A stretch of 64,000 nucleotides of DNA from Candidatus Accumulibacter cognatus (GTDB lineage Bacteria; Pseudomonadota; Gammaproteobacteria; Burkholderiales; Rhodocyclaceae), in NCBI GenBank assembly GCA_013414765.1, contig CP058708.1, forward strand, positions 3,777,553 through 3,841,552. Direction: 5' to 3'. The position numbers and the translations under genes are program-made. How positions within the stretch are numbered: position 1 is the stretch's first letter; every line of letters begins with the position of its first letter. This document shows, piece after piece, positions 8,553 through 21,622 of the stretch. The notes beneath the pieces are model-generated. The model searched no databases, was not told where the DNA came from, and saw only the letters and a program-made list of their open reading frames with translations.

Positions 8553-10634
8553 TTATCGGGTTTCCCCGCCGGTCGCCCGCTGCAGCGTCAGAACGAAACT
8601 CACGCCCCCTTCGAGGTTGCAGGCGGCGATGGTGCCGCCCATCTTGGCCATGTAGGTCTTGGCAACGAACAGTCCCTGGCCACGGTTGCCTTTGGCGCCG
8701 GCCTCCGGCTGATCGGACACCCCGTACTCGAAGATTTTGTCGATCAGATCGTCGGCGATCGGCAAGCCTTCGTTGTGGATGATGACCGTGGCCGTGTTTT
8801 CACGGGTCTCCAGGGTGAGCGTGATCGGGGTACCGGGGTATCGGTAGCGGTCGGCGTTTTTCAGGATATGCGAAAAGACGTCTTCGAGTGGGTATTCGTC
8901 GGCACGCACCAGAACCGGTTTGTCGGTCGGCGTGTAGCTCAGATCGGTGATGCCTGCGTTGTCGGCGACGTTGCGGAGGAAATCGGCAATATCGATGGTT
9001 TGTACCTGCAGGGCGGATGATTGAAAGGCCTCGCTGGGGCTGGCGCTGCCGTACAGGATGCGTATCGCCTGCTGCATACGGTTGATGTAGCGATGACTGG
9101 GGTCGTCCGGGTGCCCATGCAGCGCCAGCAGGGATTGCAGCGGCGACATGATTTCGTGGCCGACGGCATGCCACAGATCCTTTTCCTGCTCGGCGCGGAT
9201 TCTCTCCCGTTCGGCATCTTCCTTGACCCGGCGCAGGAGGTCGTTGAGGCAGTTGGCGAGGATACCCAGTTCGTCACTGCCCCGCAGATCGGCCAGATCG
9301 AATGGCGCCAGGCCACCGGTAGCCTGGACGCTTCTGGATAGCTCGCTGGAACGTCGGGTCAGACGGGTAATGCGGCGGACGATGCCCCATTCGATGACCA
9401 GCCACGCAAGCCCGATGGCCAGCAGCATCGCGCCGACGAACCAGGAAACGCGGGTGGCGACGGCACTCAGGGTCTTGTTGACGCTGCGGGCATCGCCCTT
9501 GAGCAGAATCCGGTAATTTCCGAGCGGAGTCGCCACTTCGTCGACGAGTTCGACGGGGGTGTCATAGCTTTCTACCGGCAGCGTGCGAATCAGCCGGGTG
9601 AGCAGGGGTGAGGTTTGTTCGAGCACCTCGTCCCGGCCTTTCAGTTGCACCAAATCCACCTCGTTGCCACTGCCCGCCTTGCGGATGCTCAGCGTTTCTC
9701 CCGGCAGCAGCAGGCCGGTCAGTTCGTTGAGCGAAAAGGGCGGGACCGCCCCCTCTTCATGGCTGTCGAAGAGCGGCTTCTCGTCACCGGGCGGTAAAAC
9801 TTCGATGCGAACCTGGAACTGGTCGAGGTCGGGTGGTGGCCACAGGGGCCGTTTGCCCTCGAAAAGCGCATCGCGCAGCGCGTCAACCGGCAGGCGCAAC
9901 GAGAAGAAAGACTTCTTCGTGCAGTGCGCCTCGTTCTCGCTGGCGACATCGAGGCATTTCCCACTCTGCCATACCCAGCCGCGGAATTCCTTTAACGGCT
10001 TGGCCGTGCTGTAATCCCGGCCGGCAAGTTCCAGGTAGCCGGTAAAACGGCCGCGTACGCCCTCGGCCTGCGGACGGGCGTTGCCGGTCAGGATTTCAAA
10101 GGGTGCCAGCCAGCGGTAGGTCTGGCCGCGCAGGCTCATGACCACTCGCAAACGGTGGGCGCCATCGAGGTATTCGTCGCCGATCCGGTGCGGGACGAGT
10201 GCGCCGCTGGCGAAGGTGCCGGCAGCATAGATGAAGCCGCCAGCCCACGGGTTGTTGCCGATGGCAATGCACAGGCTGCCGTAATTCCTGTATTGAACCA
10301 GGCAACCGGCCATTTCCACGGCATGCCGGACCTTGTTCTGGTCGTCGAAATCAATGCTTGCGAAGGGCAGCACGACCGGCCGCGGCGCGATCGCCGGAAG
10401 CAAGCTGCGGGGCGGGTTGAGGAGCGCCAGTTGCCCGGCAGGGTGGCGCAACCGGGCGACGATCTGTTCCTTGGTCTTGGCGAAGCCCTCCTGATAGTTG
10501 TCGTAGCTGCGCTGCTTCTCCTCCTGCAGGACGGTGACGGTCATGGCGACGACCGCCAGAGCGAGGAGCAGGAAGGCGCTACGGAAAAGGATGCGCAGCC
10601 GGAAGGATGCTAGCCAGCCCAGCGCTGTGGTCAT
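8553..10634 (-). CDS. Sensor histidine kinase
   Basis: A 693-residue membrane kinase. TM1 lies at about 12-35 (ILFRSAFLLLALAVVAMTVTVL) and TM2 at about 396-415 (WFVGAMLLAIGLAWLVIEWG), which leaves a large periplasmic sensor of some 360 residues. A HAMP-like linker follows, then a phosphoacceptor helix LWHAVGHEIMSPLQSL (His about 491) and a HATPase domain with N-box HILKNADRYRY, G1 motif DDLIDKIFEYG and G2 motif NRGQGLFVAK. Its ATG overlaps the stop of the response regulator gene (ATGA, 10631-10634), so the two are translationally coupled. The signal it senses is unknown; the sensor domain is not one I recognise. Confidence 0.92.
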   Translation of the reverse strand: MTTALGWLASFRLRILFRSAFLLLALAVVAMTVTVLQEEKQRSYDNYQEGFAKTKEQIVARLRHPAGQLALLNPPRSLLPAIAPRPVVLPFASIDFDDQNKVRHAVEMAGCLVQYRNYGSLCIAIGNNPWAGGFIYAAGTFASGALVPHRIGDEYLDGAHRLRVVMSLRGQTYRWLAPFEILTGNARPQAEGVRGRFTGYLELAGRDYSTAKPLKEFRGWVWQSGKCLDVASENEAHCTKKSFFSLRLPVDALRDALFEGKRPLWPPPDLDQFQVRIEVLPPGDEKPLFDSHEEGAVPPFSLNELTGLLLPGETLSIRKAGSGNEVDLVQLKGRDEVLEQTSPLLTRLIRTLPVESYDTPVELVDEVATPLGNYRILLKGDARSVNKTLSAVATRVSWFVGAMLLAIGLAWLVIEWGIVRRITRLTRRSSELSRSVQATGGLAPFDLADLRGSDELGILANCLNDLLRRVKEDAERERIRAEQEKDLWHAVGHEIMSPLQSLLALHGHPDDPSHRYINRMQQAIRILYGSASPSEAFQSSALQVQTIDIADFLRNVADNAGITDLSYTPTDKPVLVRADEYPLEDVFSHILKNADRYRYPGTPITLTLETRENTATVIIHNEGLPIADDLIDKIFEYGVSDQPEAGAKGNRGQGLFVAKTYMAKMGGTIAACNLEGGVSFVLTLQRATGGETR

Positions 10635-11353
10635 TCTGATTTGAACGCGTTTCCGGAAGTCTGCCCGGACCAGCGGAAGCCGCGCATGGGGATGTTCTCG
10701 ATGCAGTCGAAATCCTCGTCCAGTTCGCGAAAGGCCTCGCGAATGGTGCTGATGTGCTTGCGGACATTGTCCCGGTTGCGGCCACTCTTGACGACCTGAA
10801 AGAGTTCGTCATAAGAGACGACCTGGCCACGTTTCTGGTACAGGGTGGCAAGGATGCGCTGTGCGGTCAGCGGCAGGTTCACCCGCTTGCCCCGCCACAG
10901 GGGGGTACTCTGCCGCAGAGGGTCCAGGGAAAGTTCGTCGCCGGCGGACACGGAGGCTTTGCCGTGGCTCCGATCCCGAGCGGCGCGGAGGATTTCCAGG
11001 AAAGTATCGATGAAGTCCGCCTCGGAAAAGGTGGTCTTCTGCAGATAATCCCAGGCGTCGAGCGCTTTCATGATGCTGCGGTAGATCGTGGCGGGCATTG
11101 CCGAGACCACCAGTACCGGTGTGCCACGTCCCCCCTTGTTGATGGCGTTGATGATCGCCACGCCGGCATGGCGCTCGCGTCCCAGTTCGATATCCAGCAC
11201 CACCAGGTCGTAGGGCTCGCGGGCAATGGCCGCCTCCGCGTCGTCGCGGGTGAACCATTGCGCTACGGTGATTCCCGGCCGGGCGGAGAGGATCCACTCC
11301 TTGAGTTGATTGCTGGTCGGCAGGTCGTCTTCGATGACGGCGACTTTGAACAT
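10631..11353 (-). CDS. Response regulator, REC plus winged helix
   Basis: A 240-residue transcriptional regulator paired with the overlapping kinase gene. The receiver domain starts MFKVAVIEDDLPTS with the acidic pocket E8/D9/D10 and phosphoacceptor D54 in VVLDIELG. The conserved switch region (VLVVSAMP) and lysine (YLQK) follow. The C-terminal part (about 150-230) resembles an OmpR/PhoB-like winged helix (LPLTAQRILATLYQKRGQVVSYDELFQVV...DNVRKHISTIREAF). I chose ATG 11353 over upstream in-frame starts (to 11380) because GGAG lies 6 bases before it and the receiver fold begins there. Target genes are unknown; the divergent pdh promoter region lies immediately upstream but nothing shows it is regulated by this protein. 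Confidence 0.9.
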   Translation of the reverse strand: MFKVAVIEDDLPTSNQLKEWILSARPGITVAQWFTRDDAEAAIAREPYDLVVLDIELGRERHAGVAIINAINKGGRGTPVLVVSAMPATIYRSIMKALDAWDYLQKTTFSEADFIDTFLEILRAARDRSHGKASVSAGDELSLDPLRQSTPLWRGKRVNLPLTAQRILATLYQKRGQVVSYDELFQVVKSGRNRDNVRKHISTIREAFRELDEDFDCIENIPMRGFRWSGQTSGNAFKSE

Positions 11354-11519
11354 GGCGCGCTCCATGACGGTTTGGCGCAAGTATCCCTGATTTTCCGGGT
11401 GCGGACATCGCCATCCGGTGTGTCATCGCCTGCGCGTGCGGATATTGTCCTCGTAACGGCTGTCCGGCGGTAGCCGGGCGACACCCCTCCAGGCTGGCGG
11501 AGTACGCATCGGAGACTTA

Positions 11520-11548
11520 TTGCACGATACAAGATTAAATTTTACAAT
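11520..11548 (+). promoter_or_regulatory. Sigma70-type promoter of aceE operon
   Basis: TTGCAC at 11520-11525 and TACAAT at 11543-11548 are separated by exactly 17 bp, close to the sigma70 consensus. This lies about 130 bp before the aceE start and would give a leader of roughly 125 nt. The rest of the 327-bp gap between the regulator gene and aceE shows no clear operator; no PdhR-like palindrome was seen. Confidence 0.6.
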
Positions 11549-11680
11549 GCGGGATGTTCTGATTGCTGCACCGCGGTACCGCGAGGTCCGTCAAGGGTTT
11601 AAGCTGCTTAACGCCGTTCATCTCGGCCGCTAGCAAAGAAAACCACCCAATTCACGATTCTGAAGATCAGGAGACAAGTC

Positions 11681-14374
<2,694 letters not shown>

Positions 14375-14386
14375 GGGAGGCCCCTG

Positions 14387-15733
14387 ATGAGCCAATTGAT
14401 CGAAGTGAAAGTCCCGGACATCGGTGATTACACCGACGTGCCGGTCATCGACATCTGTGTTCTGCCCGGCGACCTGGTCAAGCTGGATGATGCGCTGGTG
14501 ACCCTGGAATCCGACAAGGCGACCATGGATGTGCCATCGACGGTGGCCGGCGTGGTCAGGGAAGTGCGCGTTCAGCTCGGCGAGAAGCTGTCCGAAGGCG
14601 CCGTGGTCGCCATCATCGAAGCGTCTGCCGCGGGCGACGCCGTGCCGGCTGCCGCCGACACGGCTCCCCCGGCGGCCGCCACCGTGGCCAGCGCAGCACC
14701 AGCGGCGAGTGGCGGCCTCCCCGTCGAGGTCGCAGTACCGGGTAGTGGCACTGACCGTGGCGTGCCTACCCCGGCGCCGGCGTCGCCGGCAGCGCCGCCG
14801 GTCGCCGGCCTCGCGCTCGGCGCCCGCGCCCACGCCAGCCCGTCGGTACGCCTGCTGGCGCGCGAACTCGGCGTCGATCTCGCCAGGGTCCCGGCCAGCG
14901 GAGCGAAAGGCCGCATCCTCAAGGAAGACGTCACGGCCTACGTCAAGGGGGTCATGACGGCCGCCCCGGCGCCTGCCGCCGCGCCTTCGCTCGGCGCTGG
15001 CCTCGACCTGCTGCCCTGGCCGAAGGTCGACTTCGCCAAGTTTGGACCAGTCGAAGTCCGGCCGCTGGCACGAATCAAGAAAATCTCCGCGCAGAACCTG
15101 GCGCGCAACTGGGTGATGATCCCGGCGGTGACCTACCACGAGGACGCCGACATCACCGATCTAGAAGCCTTTCGCGTGGCGATGAACCAGGAGAACCTGA
15201 AATCGGGTCTGAAGATCACCATGCTCGCCTTCCTGATCAAGGCCTGCACCGTCGCGCTGAAAAAATTCCCCGAATTCAACAGCTCGCTCGACGGCGACAA
15301 TCTGGTGCTCAAGCAGTATTGCCATATTGCCTTCGCAGCCGACACGCCGAATGGCCTGGTCGTTCCCGTGATCAAGAACGCCGATCAGAAATCGGTCGCG
15401 CAGCTCGCCGTCGAAAGCGGCGAACTCGCCAAAAAGGCGCGCGACGGCAAGCTGACACCCGGCGAAATGTCCGGTGCCTGCTTCACCATTTCCAGTCTCG
15501 GCGGCATCGGTGGCACCTATTTCTCGCCGATCATCAACGCCCCGGAAGTCGCCATCCTCGGCGTCAACCGGTCGGTGATGAAACCGGTCTGGAATGGCCG
15601 CGAGTTTGCGCCGCGGCTGATCCTGCCGATGTCGCTGACCGCCGACCACCGCGTCATCGACGGCGCGCTGGCCACCCGCTTCAACGTCTTTGTCGCGCAA
15701 CTCCTTGCCGACATGCGGCGCGTGCTGCTCTGA
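14387..15733 (+). CDS. aceF: Dihydrolipoamide acetyltransferase E2
   Basis: Core E2 of the pyruvate dehydrogenase complex, transferring the acetyl group from lipoamide to CoA. The 448-residue protein has one lipoyl domain (1-80, lipoylated Lys44 in ESDKATM), an Ala/Pro linker, a peripheral-subunit-binding domain (about 145-185, SPSVRLLARELGVDLARVPASGAKGRILKEDV) and the acyltransferase catalytic domain ending with the signature DHRVIDGA. Many enteric E2s have three lipoyl domains; one is normal in betaproteobacteria, where E3 carries another. GGGAGG lies just before the ATG. It is the middle gene of the operon, 14 bp from lpdA. Confidence 0.97.
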   Translation: MSQLIEVKVPDIGDYTDVPVIDICVLPGDLVKLDDALVTLESDKATMDVPSTVAGVVREVRVQLGEKLSEGAVVAIIEASAAGDAVPAAADTAPPAAATVASAAPAASGGLPVEVAVPGSGTDRGVPTPAPASPAAPPVAGLALGARAHASPSVRLLARELGVDLARVPASGAKGRILKEDVTAYVKGVMTAAPAPAAAPSLGAGLDLLPWPKVDFAKFGPVEVRPLARIKKISAQNLARNWVMIPAVTYHEDADITDLEAFRVAMNQENLKSGLKITMLAFLIKACTVALKKFPEFNSSLDGDNLVLKQYCHIAFAADTPNGLVVPVIKNADQKSVAQLAVESGELAKKARDGKLTPGEMSGACFTISSLGGIGGTYFSPIINAPEVAILGVNRSVMKPVWNGREFAPRLILPMSLTADHRVIDGALATRFNVFVAQLLADMRRVLL

Positions 15734-15747
15734 TCCGGAGAAAAATC

Positions 15748-17493
<1,746 letters not shown>

Positions 17494-17515
17494 GCGAAGC
17501 GATTTCCGCTGGTAC

Positions 17516-17553
17516 GACGCCGCCGCACGCGTAGTTCGGCGGCGTCCTTCTTT
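17516..17553 (+). terminator. Rho-independent terminator of pdh operon
   Basis: A perfect 10-bp GC-rich stem (GACGCCGCCG at 17516-17525 with CGGCGGCGTC at 17537-17546), an 11-nt loop and the pyrimidine-rich tail CTTCTTT. It lies 23 bp after the lpdA stop. Confidence 0.85.
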
Positions 17554-17554
17554 C

Positions 17555-17862
17555 GATGAACCGGAAGGGATGTTTGCGCTTGACGTTGGATGCGGGTTTC
17601 GGAAGTACTTTGGCGGCGAGGGAGGTCCGATTCTGCCCTATTGCCTCACTCCGCCGTGGGAAGGGAATCCTCCGAGATGAGCGAACTCAATGGAATCGTA
17701 TCCCTTTCGTAATCTGCTGCCTGGGCAGGTCTGAGCCGGACCTGTTGATCTTGAGATGGATGCAGCGCTGCTTGACGGCAGGGAGGATGCTGGCTGCTGG
17801 ATTGCAAGACTGGACCGCAGCGCTCGCTGCGTTTCCTGGTTTCTCGTGATGTGGAGGTCGCC
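17555..17862. other. Intergenic region, nothing recognised
   Basis: About 308 bp between the pdh terminator and the DUF29 gene. An open frame at 17556-17849 has no ribosome binding site and protein-like features are weak; I do not call a gene. The ribosome binding site of the next gene lies at its end (GGAGG at 17853). Confidence 0.5.
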
Positions 17863-18306
17863 GTGGGGACTGACTACGAAACGGACGTGGTGGCCTGGGC
17901 CAGCGAGCAGGCCCGGCTGATTCGTGCCGGGCGTTTCGATCTGCTGGACCGGGAACATATCGCCGAGGAGATTGAAGACGTGGGCAAGAGCGAACAGCGC
18001 GAGCTGGCCACCCGCATGGCGGTCCTGCTCTCCCATCTTCTCAAGTGGCAGCACCAGCCTGAGCGCCGGGGCGCCAGTTGGGAAGTGACGATCAGCAATC
18101 AGCGACAGAGAATGGCTCGCCACCTGAACAAGACCCCGAGTCTGCGTCACTGCCTCAACGACCCGGACTGGTGGGCCGACGCCTGGAGCGATGCCTGCGA
18201 TCTGGCCAGTGCCGAGACGGGAATCGGGATAGACAAGCTCCCACGCCATTGCCCTTGGGCAATAGCCACGGAAGTCCTCGATGAAAGCTGGCTACCGAAT
18301 GGGTAG
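17863..18306 (+). CDS. DUF29 family protein
   Basis: A 147-residue protein of the DUF29 family, common in cyanobacteria and proteobacteria, often multicopy and of unknown role. It shows the expected pattern YETDVVAWASEQARLIRAGRFDLLDREHIAEEIEDVGKSE, then the central LLKWQHQPE...SW..TI..QR and the C-terminal LPRHCPWAIATEVLDESWLP. The GTG at 17863 is preferred because GGAGG lies 5 bases upstream and it gives the usual DUF29 start; a GTG at 17851 is also in frame. It abuts the integron. A fragment of a second DUF29 gene lies 20 kb away at 38883. Confidence 0.85.
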   Translation: MGTDYETDVVAWASEQARLIRAGRFDLLDREHIAEEIEDVGKSEQRELATRMAVLLSHLLKWQHQPERRGASWEVTISNQRQRMARHLNKTPSLRHCLNDPDWWADAWSDACDLASAETGIGIDKLPRHCPWAIATEVLDESWLPNG

Positions 18307-18403
18307 CAGTAGGGCTAGGGGTGATCGGGGTAGCGGCGATCATGCTGAGTTGCAAGACGTACCCCTACGCGCGACTGACCTCCGCGCGACTCCAGGCGGC
18401 GAT

Positions 18404-19813
18404 CTACAACGCATCCAGGGGGCTTTGCACCCCCTTGCCGCCGCGGTTGAGCACGTGCGTGTAGATCATGGTGGTGGACACATCGGCATGGCCCAACAGA
18501 TCCTGCACGGTGCGAATGTCGTATCCCGACGCCAACAGATGCGTGGCGAAGCTATGCCGCAGCGCATGGCAGTTCACCGGCTTCGTCAGGTGTGCGCGGA
18601 TGGCGGCCTGCTTCACGGCCTTCTGCAAGCTGTTCTCATGCAAATGGTGGCGCCGCGTCACCCCGCCGCGGGGGTCCACCGATAGCCTGCCGCTCGGCAA
18701 GAGGTATTGCCACCCCCACTCCCTGGGCGCGCCCGGATACTTGTTGGCCAGCGCGAACGGCAGATAGACCTCCCCATGACCCGCTTGCACATCGGCCTCG
18801 TGCAGCGCCCTGACCCGTTCCAGGTGCGCCCGCAGGGGATCGATCAGCCGATCGGGCAAGGGCACCACCCGATCCTTCTGCCCCTTCCCGTCCCGCACCA
18901 CGATCTGCCGATAGTCGAAATCCACATCTTTCACCCGCAGCCGCAGACACTCCATCAACCGCATCCCCGTGCCATACAGCAGCGATGCCATCAGATGATA
19001 AGTCCCCTCGAGATTCTCCAACAACCGGCCCACCTCGCCCGGCGTCAACACCACAGGCAAGTGCCGCGGACGCCTGGCCCGCTGAAACGTCCCCATGTCG
19101 CCCAAGGGCCGCTCCAGCACCTGCCCATACAGGAACACCAAAGCGTTCAGGGCCTGATTCTGCGTGCTGGCCGCCACATTCCCCTGCACCGCCAAGGTCT
19201 CCAGAAAGGCGGCAACCTCCGTCGCGCCGGCCTCCCCCGGATCACGGCCGCCGATAAAGGTCAGGAACCGTAGCGTCCAGGAGCGATACGCCTCCTCGGT
19301 ACGAATCGAATAATTCCGCTGGCGGATGACCGCCACCAGACGCTCGATCACTGCGCAACCCGCACCCACCCCCGTTCCATCTCCCGGCGCGTGACTGGCG
19401 TCCGCGGCAGCCCCATCCCCAACGGGCAGCGAACGGGCAAGGGTCGGATGATCGGTGGGCAGCGATCGAGCCGATTCCCGCCAATACCGCCAATCCACCT
19501 CGCGCAGCCAGGACACTCCGACCAGTTCGAAGAGTTTTTGTAAAGCATCGACCGCCTGCCGGAACTGCCAGTCCTGCATTCTGCCTAGTCTGCCGAGATC
19601 GGCCAGGTAGCCAGTCACGTCCGCCGGCCGATGCTCGCCCAGGCGACGTCCCGGAAGCGACTCGATATACCGTTCCGCGTGTCGGACATACCACCGGTCC
19701 GCAGGCGGTTTGACCCCGCAACGGTGCAGAAGCGCCAGATACTTGTCCCAAAACCGCTGGATCGCTGCCGGCTGGGCCGGGCTGGAGGTTCTACTTGACG
19801 TGACTTGCGGCAT
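18404..19813 (-). CDS. intI: Integron integrase with extra N-terminal core-binding domain
   Basis: Tyrosine recombinase that inserts and excises gene cassettes at attI and attC. The 469-residue protein is about 130 longer than class 1 IntI. Residues about 10-130 form an extra SAM-like core-binding domain; a second one follows (about 160-245, [25 protein letters not shown]). The catalytic domain has the first Arg in [40 protein letters not shown] with the nucleophile Tyr, and the IntI-only insertion [21 protein letters not shown]. That insertion separates IntI from XerC/D. ATG 19813 is chosen for its AAGGAG site over an in-frame start at 19852. It is transcribed away from the cassette array, the normal layout. 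Confidence 0.95.
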   Translation of the reverse strand: MPQVTSSRTSSPAQPAAIQRFWDKYLALLHRCGVKPPADRWYVRHAERYIESLPGRRLGEHRPADVTGYLADLGRLGRMQDWQFRQAVDALQKLFELVGVSWLREVDWRYWRESARSLPTDHPTLARSLPVGDGAAADASHAPGDGTGVGAGCAVIERLVAVIRQRNYSIRTEEAYRSWTLRFLTFIGGRDPGEAGATEVAAFLETLAVQGNVAASTQNQALNALVFLYGQVLERPLGDMGTFQRARRPRHLPVVLTPGEVGRLLENLEGTYHLMASLLYGTGMRLMECLRLRVKDVDFDYRQIVVRDGKGQKDRVVPLPDRLIDPLRAHLERVRALHEADVQAGHGEVYLPFALANKYPGAPREWGWQYLLPSGRLSVDPRGGVTRRHHLHENSLQKAVKQAAIRAHLTKPVNCHALRHSFATHLLASGYDIRTVQDLLGHADVSTTMIYTHVLNRGGKGVQSPLDAL

Positions 19814-19957
19814 GGGATAATTTCTCCTTGAGATAGGCCAAGTCCGGGGCACAGGAGATCGTCGTCGATGATGCTACACAGAATGTCGGCGTACCACAAT
19901 AGACAGATTCTGTGTAGCGCACGATTGGCCTATTCTGTCTATTACACTGTTAGGGCT
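19814..19957. other. attI recombination region and intI promoter
   Basis: The stretch between intI and the first cassette. It holds the inverted pair CTACACAGAAT (19874-19884) and ATTCTGTGTAG (19907-19917), and an overlapping pair AATAGACAG (19898-19906) and CTGTCTATT (19935-19943). The core site GTTAGGGC (19950-19957) marks the crossover into cassette 1. Repeats of this kind are the expected integrase-binding sites of attI. A promoter was not pinned down. Confidence 0.75.
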
Positions 19958-20715
19958 CATCCCAGATCGAACCCTTGTTGCTCGGCCACGGCCTGCGGCG
20001 CTGGCGGCAGCAGTTGCGGCTGTGAGGCCGCAGCACGCACGCGCGGCACCGCGATGCCGTGGAAGTATTCGGTTTCGCGCTCCATGCCAATGAAGCGGCG
20101 CCCCTCCAGGTATGCGGCCTCGCCAGTCGTGCCGCTTCCCATGAAACAGTCCAGCACCAGCCCGCCAGGCTTCGTCGTCAGCCGGATCAGGTGGCGCATC
20201 AGGTCCACCGGCTTCTCGGCCGCGTGGTCTGTGGTCTTGCTGTTGCCGGCCATCCAGCGGCAGCGGTACACGTCGCTCGCGCTGCGGTCGTCAATCTTCG
20301 CCTTCGGCATGCCAGCGAACAGCACCACCTCATAGGTCGGGCGCAGTTGGCGCGGGCCTGCTGGCCCGATCCATTCCTTGTCCCAGATCAGCAGTGAGTC
20401 CACCTGCCACTTGATCTTGCTGAACGCATACAACAGGGTCGGCAGGCTGCGCCAGTTCCCGAACACGCACGCGAACCCGTCTTGCTTCAGTGCGCGCCGC
20501 GCCAGCTTCAGCCATTCGGCATACCACCAGGCGCTGTTCTCCATGTCTGCCCAGCCGCCAGCCTTCGCACTCGCGTCGCCGGTCGAGATGGCGCCAATCA
20601 TGTATGGGGGATCGGTAATCACCGCGTCCACGCTGCACGGTTCAAGCTCGGCCATCAGCTCCACGCAGTCGCCCTGCAGCAGCCTCGCTTCGCCTACGGT
20701 CACATCGGTTTCCAT
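19957..20715 (-). CDS. Cassette 1: beta-class DNA methyltransferase, reversed
   Basis: A 252-residue site-specific DNA methyltransferase. Motif IV DPPY (about 36-39) comes before motif I, DCFMGSGTTGEAA (about 190), which is the order of beta-class N6-adenine or N4-cytosine enzymes; the region between is the target-recognition part. No restriction enzyme gene is adjacent, so it is an orphan. The gene occupies the first cassette but points toward attI, against normal cassette orientation, so it cannot use the integron promoter. Its stop codon overlaps the crossover site at the cassette edge. The target base and site cannot be told from sequence. Confidence 0.88.
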   Translation of the reverse strand: METDVTVGEARLLQGDCVELMAELEPCSVDAVITDPPYMIGAISTGDASAKAGGWADMENSAWWYAEWLKLARRALKQDGFACVFGNWRSLPTLLYAFSKIKWQVDSLLIWDKEWIGPAGPRQLRPTYEVVLFAGMPKAKIDDRSASDVYRCRWMAGNSKTTDHAAEKPVDLMRHLIRLTTKPGGLVLDCFMGSGTTGEAAYLEGRRFIGMERETEYFHGIAVPRVRAAASQPQLLPPAPQAVAEQQGFDLG

Positions 20716-20743
20716 GCGTTCCTTTCTCTCGCTTCGGCACCAA

Positions 20744-20803
20744 GCCCTAACAAGCCGGTCAAGGGCGACCGCCTACGGCGGCGCCTTACCGGCAGCGTTA
20801 GGC
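20744..20803 (+). repeat. attC site of cassette 1
   Basis: Begins CCCTAAC (20745-20751) and ends at the core GTTAGGC (20797-20803); an imperfect palindrome lies between. The left end is the complement of the cassette's own start (GTTAGGGCT at attI), as expected for an excisable circle. Confidence 0.85.
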
Positions 20804-20846
20804 ACTGCGGTACTGTCATAATGTGCCGAATTTTGAGGAGTGAAAC

Positions 20847-21563
20847 ATGAAAATCAAGAGTCTTCTTTCAGCGGCAATACTTGCTGTAGTCTCATGGCAA
20901 TCACATGCGACACCAATTACCCTGGACTTTACATCCCTACCCAGCGCGCAGGGGTGGACGTTCGTACGTGATGCCGGTAACACGGAAGCGAGCGTATTTT
21001 CAGTCGATGGCCATGTATTAACAATGGATTCACGCATAGGCAATGCGAACGGCTACGACCGAAGCAGCGCGATAAATCCAGCACTCCCCTACGTGATTAA
21101 AGCACGGTCACGAGCCTTCGATGGCGGTATCTCGATGTCGTTCTCCTTTGCCAATGGCTCAAAGGGTGGGGCACTCTATTTATCCCCCAATGCACTTTTC
21201 ACAGTGAATTCGGCTGGCCATTTTCAATTGCTTGCTCTCATCGATAATTCTGTTTTCCACGACTTCCAAATCGAGGGCGACTTCATCTCTGGATACACTG
21301 TGTCTGTCGATGGCTCAGTAGTTGGAGGCGGACAACTCTTCAACGCAAACTTTACCGAACTGTTCTTTGGCGACCAAGGTAGTGCGGGTTCTGGGCAGGC
21401 CCAACTGTCGGCCTACTCGTTTTCGCAATCAGATAATTTAAATGTGCCCGAGCCGGGAACCTACACTTTATTGTTTGGCGGCCTAGTAGCGTTGGTGAAT
21501 GTCACCCGCCGTGAAACGCGGGGTCTGAAACGCGGGGTCTTGAAATCATGCATCCATGCCTAA
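20847..21563 (+). CDS. Cassette 2: PEP-CTERM sorted exported protein
   Basis: A 238-residue protein with a signal peptide (1-22, cleaved near SHA-TP), a beta-sandwich-like body, and a C-terminal PEP-CTERM signal VPEPGTYTLLFGGLVALVNVTRRE. Such proteins are exported and processed by exosortase, typically in EPS-forming biofilm bacteria. Finding one as a mobile cassette is unusual. The tail is odd: a 14-bp unit (GAAACGCGGGGTCT) is tandemly repeated near 21511-21538, and the frame then runs on through GLKRGVLKSCIHA to a TAA inside the attC. GAGG lies before the ATG. The sequence is less GC-rich than the chromosome. Confidence 0.85.
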   Translation: MKIKSLLSAAILAVVSWQSHATPITLDFTSLPSAQGWTFVRDAGNTEASVFSVDGHVLTMDSRIGNANGYDRSSAINPALPYVIKARSRAFDGGISMSFSFANGSKGGALYLSPNALFTVNSAGHFQLLALIDNSVFHDFQIEGDFISGYTVSVDGSVVGGGQLFNANFTELFFGDQGSAGSGQAQLSAYSFSQSDNLNVPEPGTYTLLFGGLVALVNVTRRETRGLKRGVLKSCIHA

Positions 21564-21622
21564 CCACGCATTCCAAGGGACCGGCCGCATAAAGCCGCGG
21601 CCGGCCCCTGAACGCGAACGTT

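Noticed and set aside
18404-19813. intI as a XerC/XerD or phage integrase
   Set aside because: The IntI-specific insertion ([14 protein letters not shown]) and adjacent attI/attC sites decide for an integron integrase.
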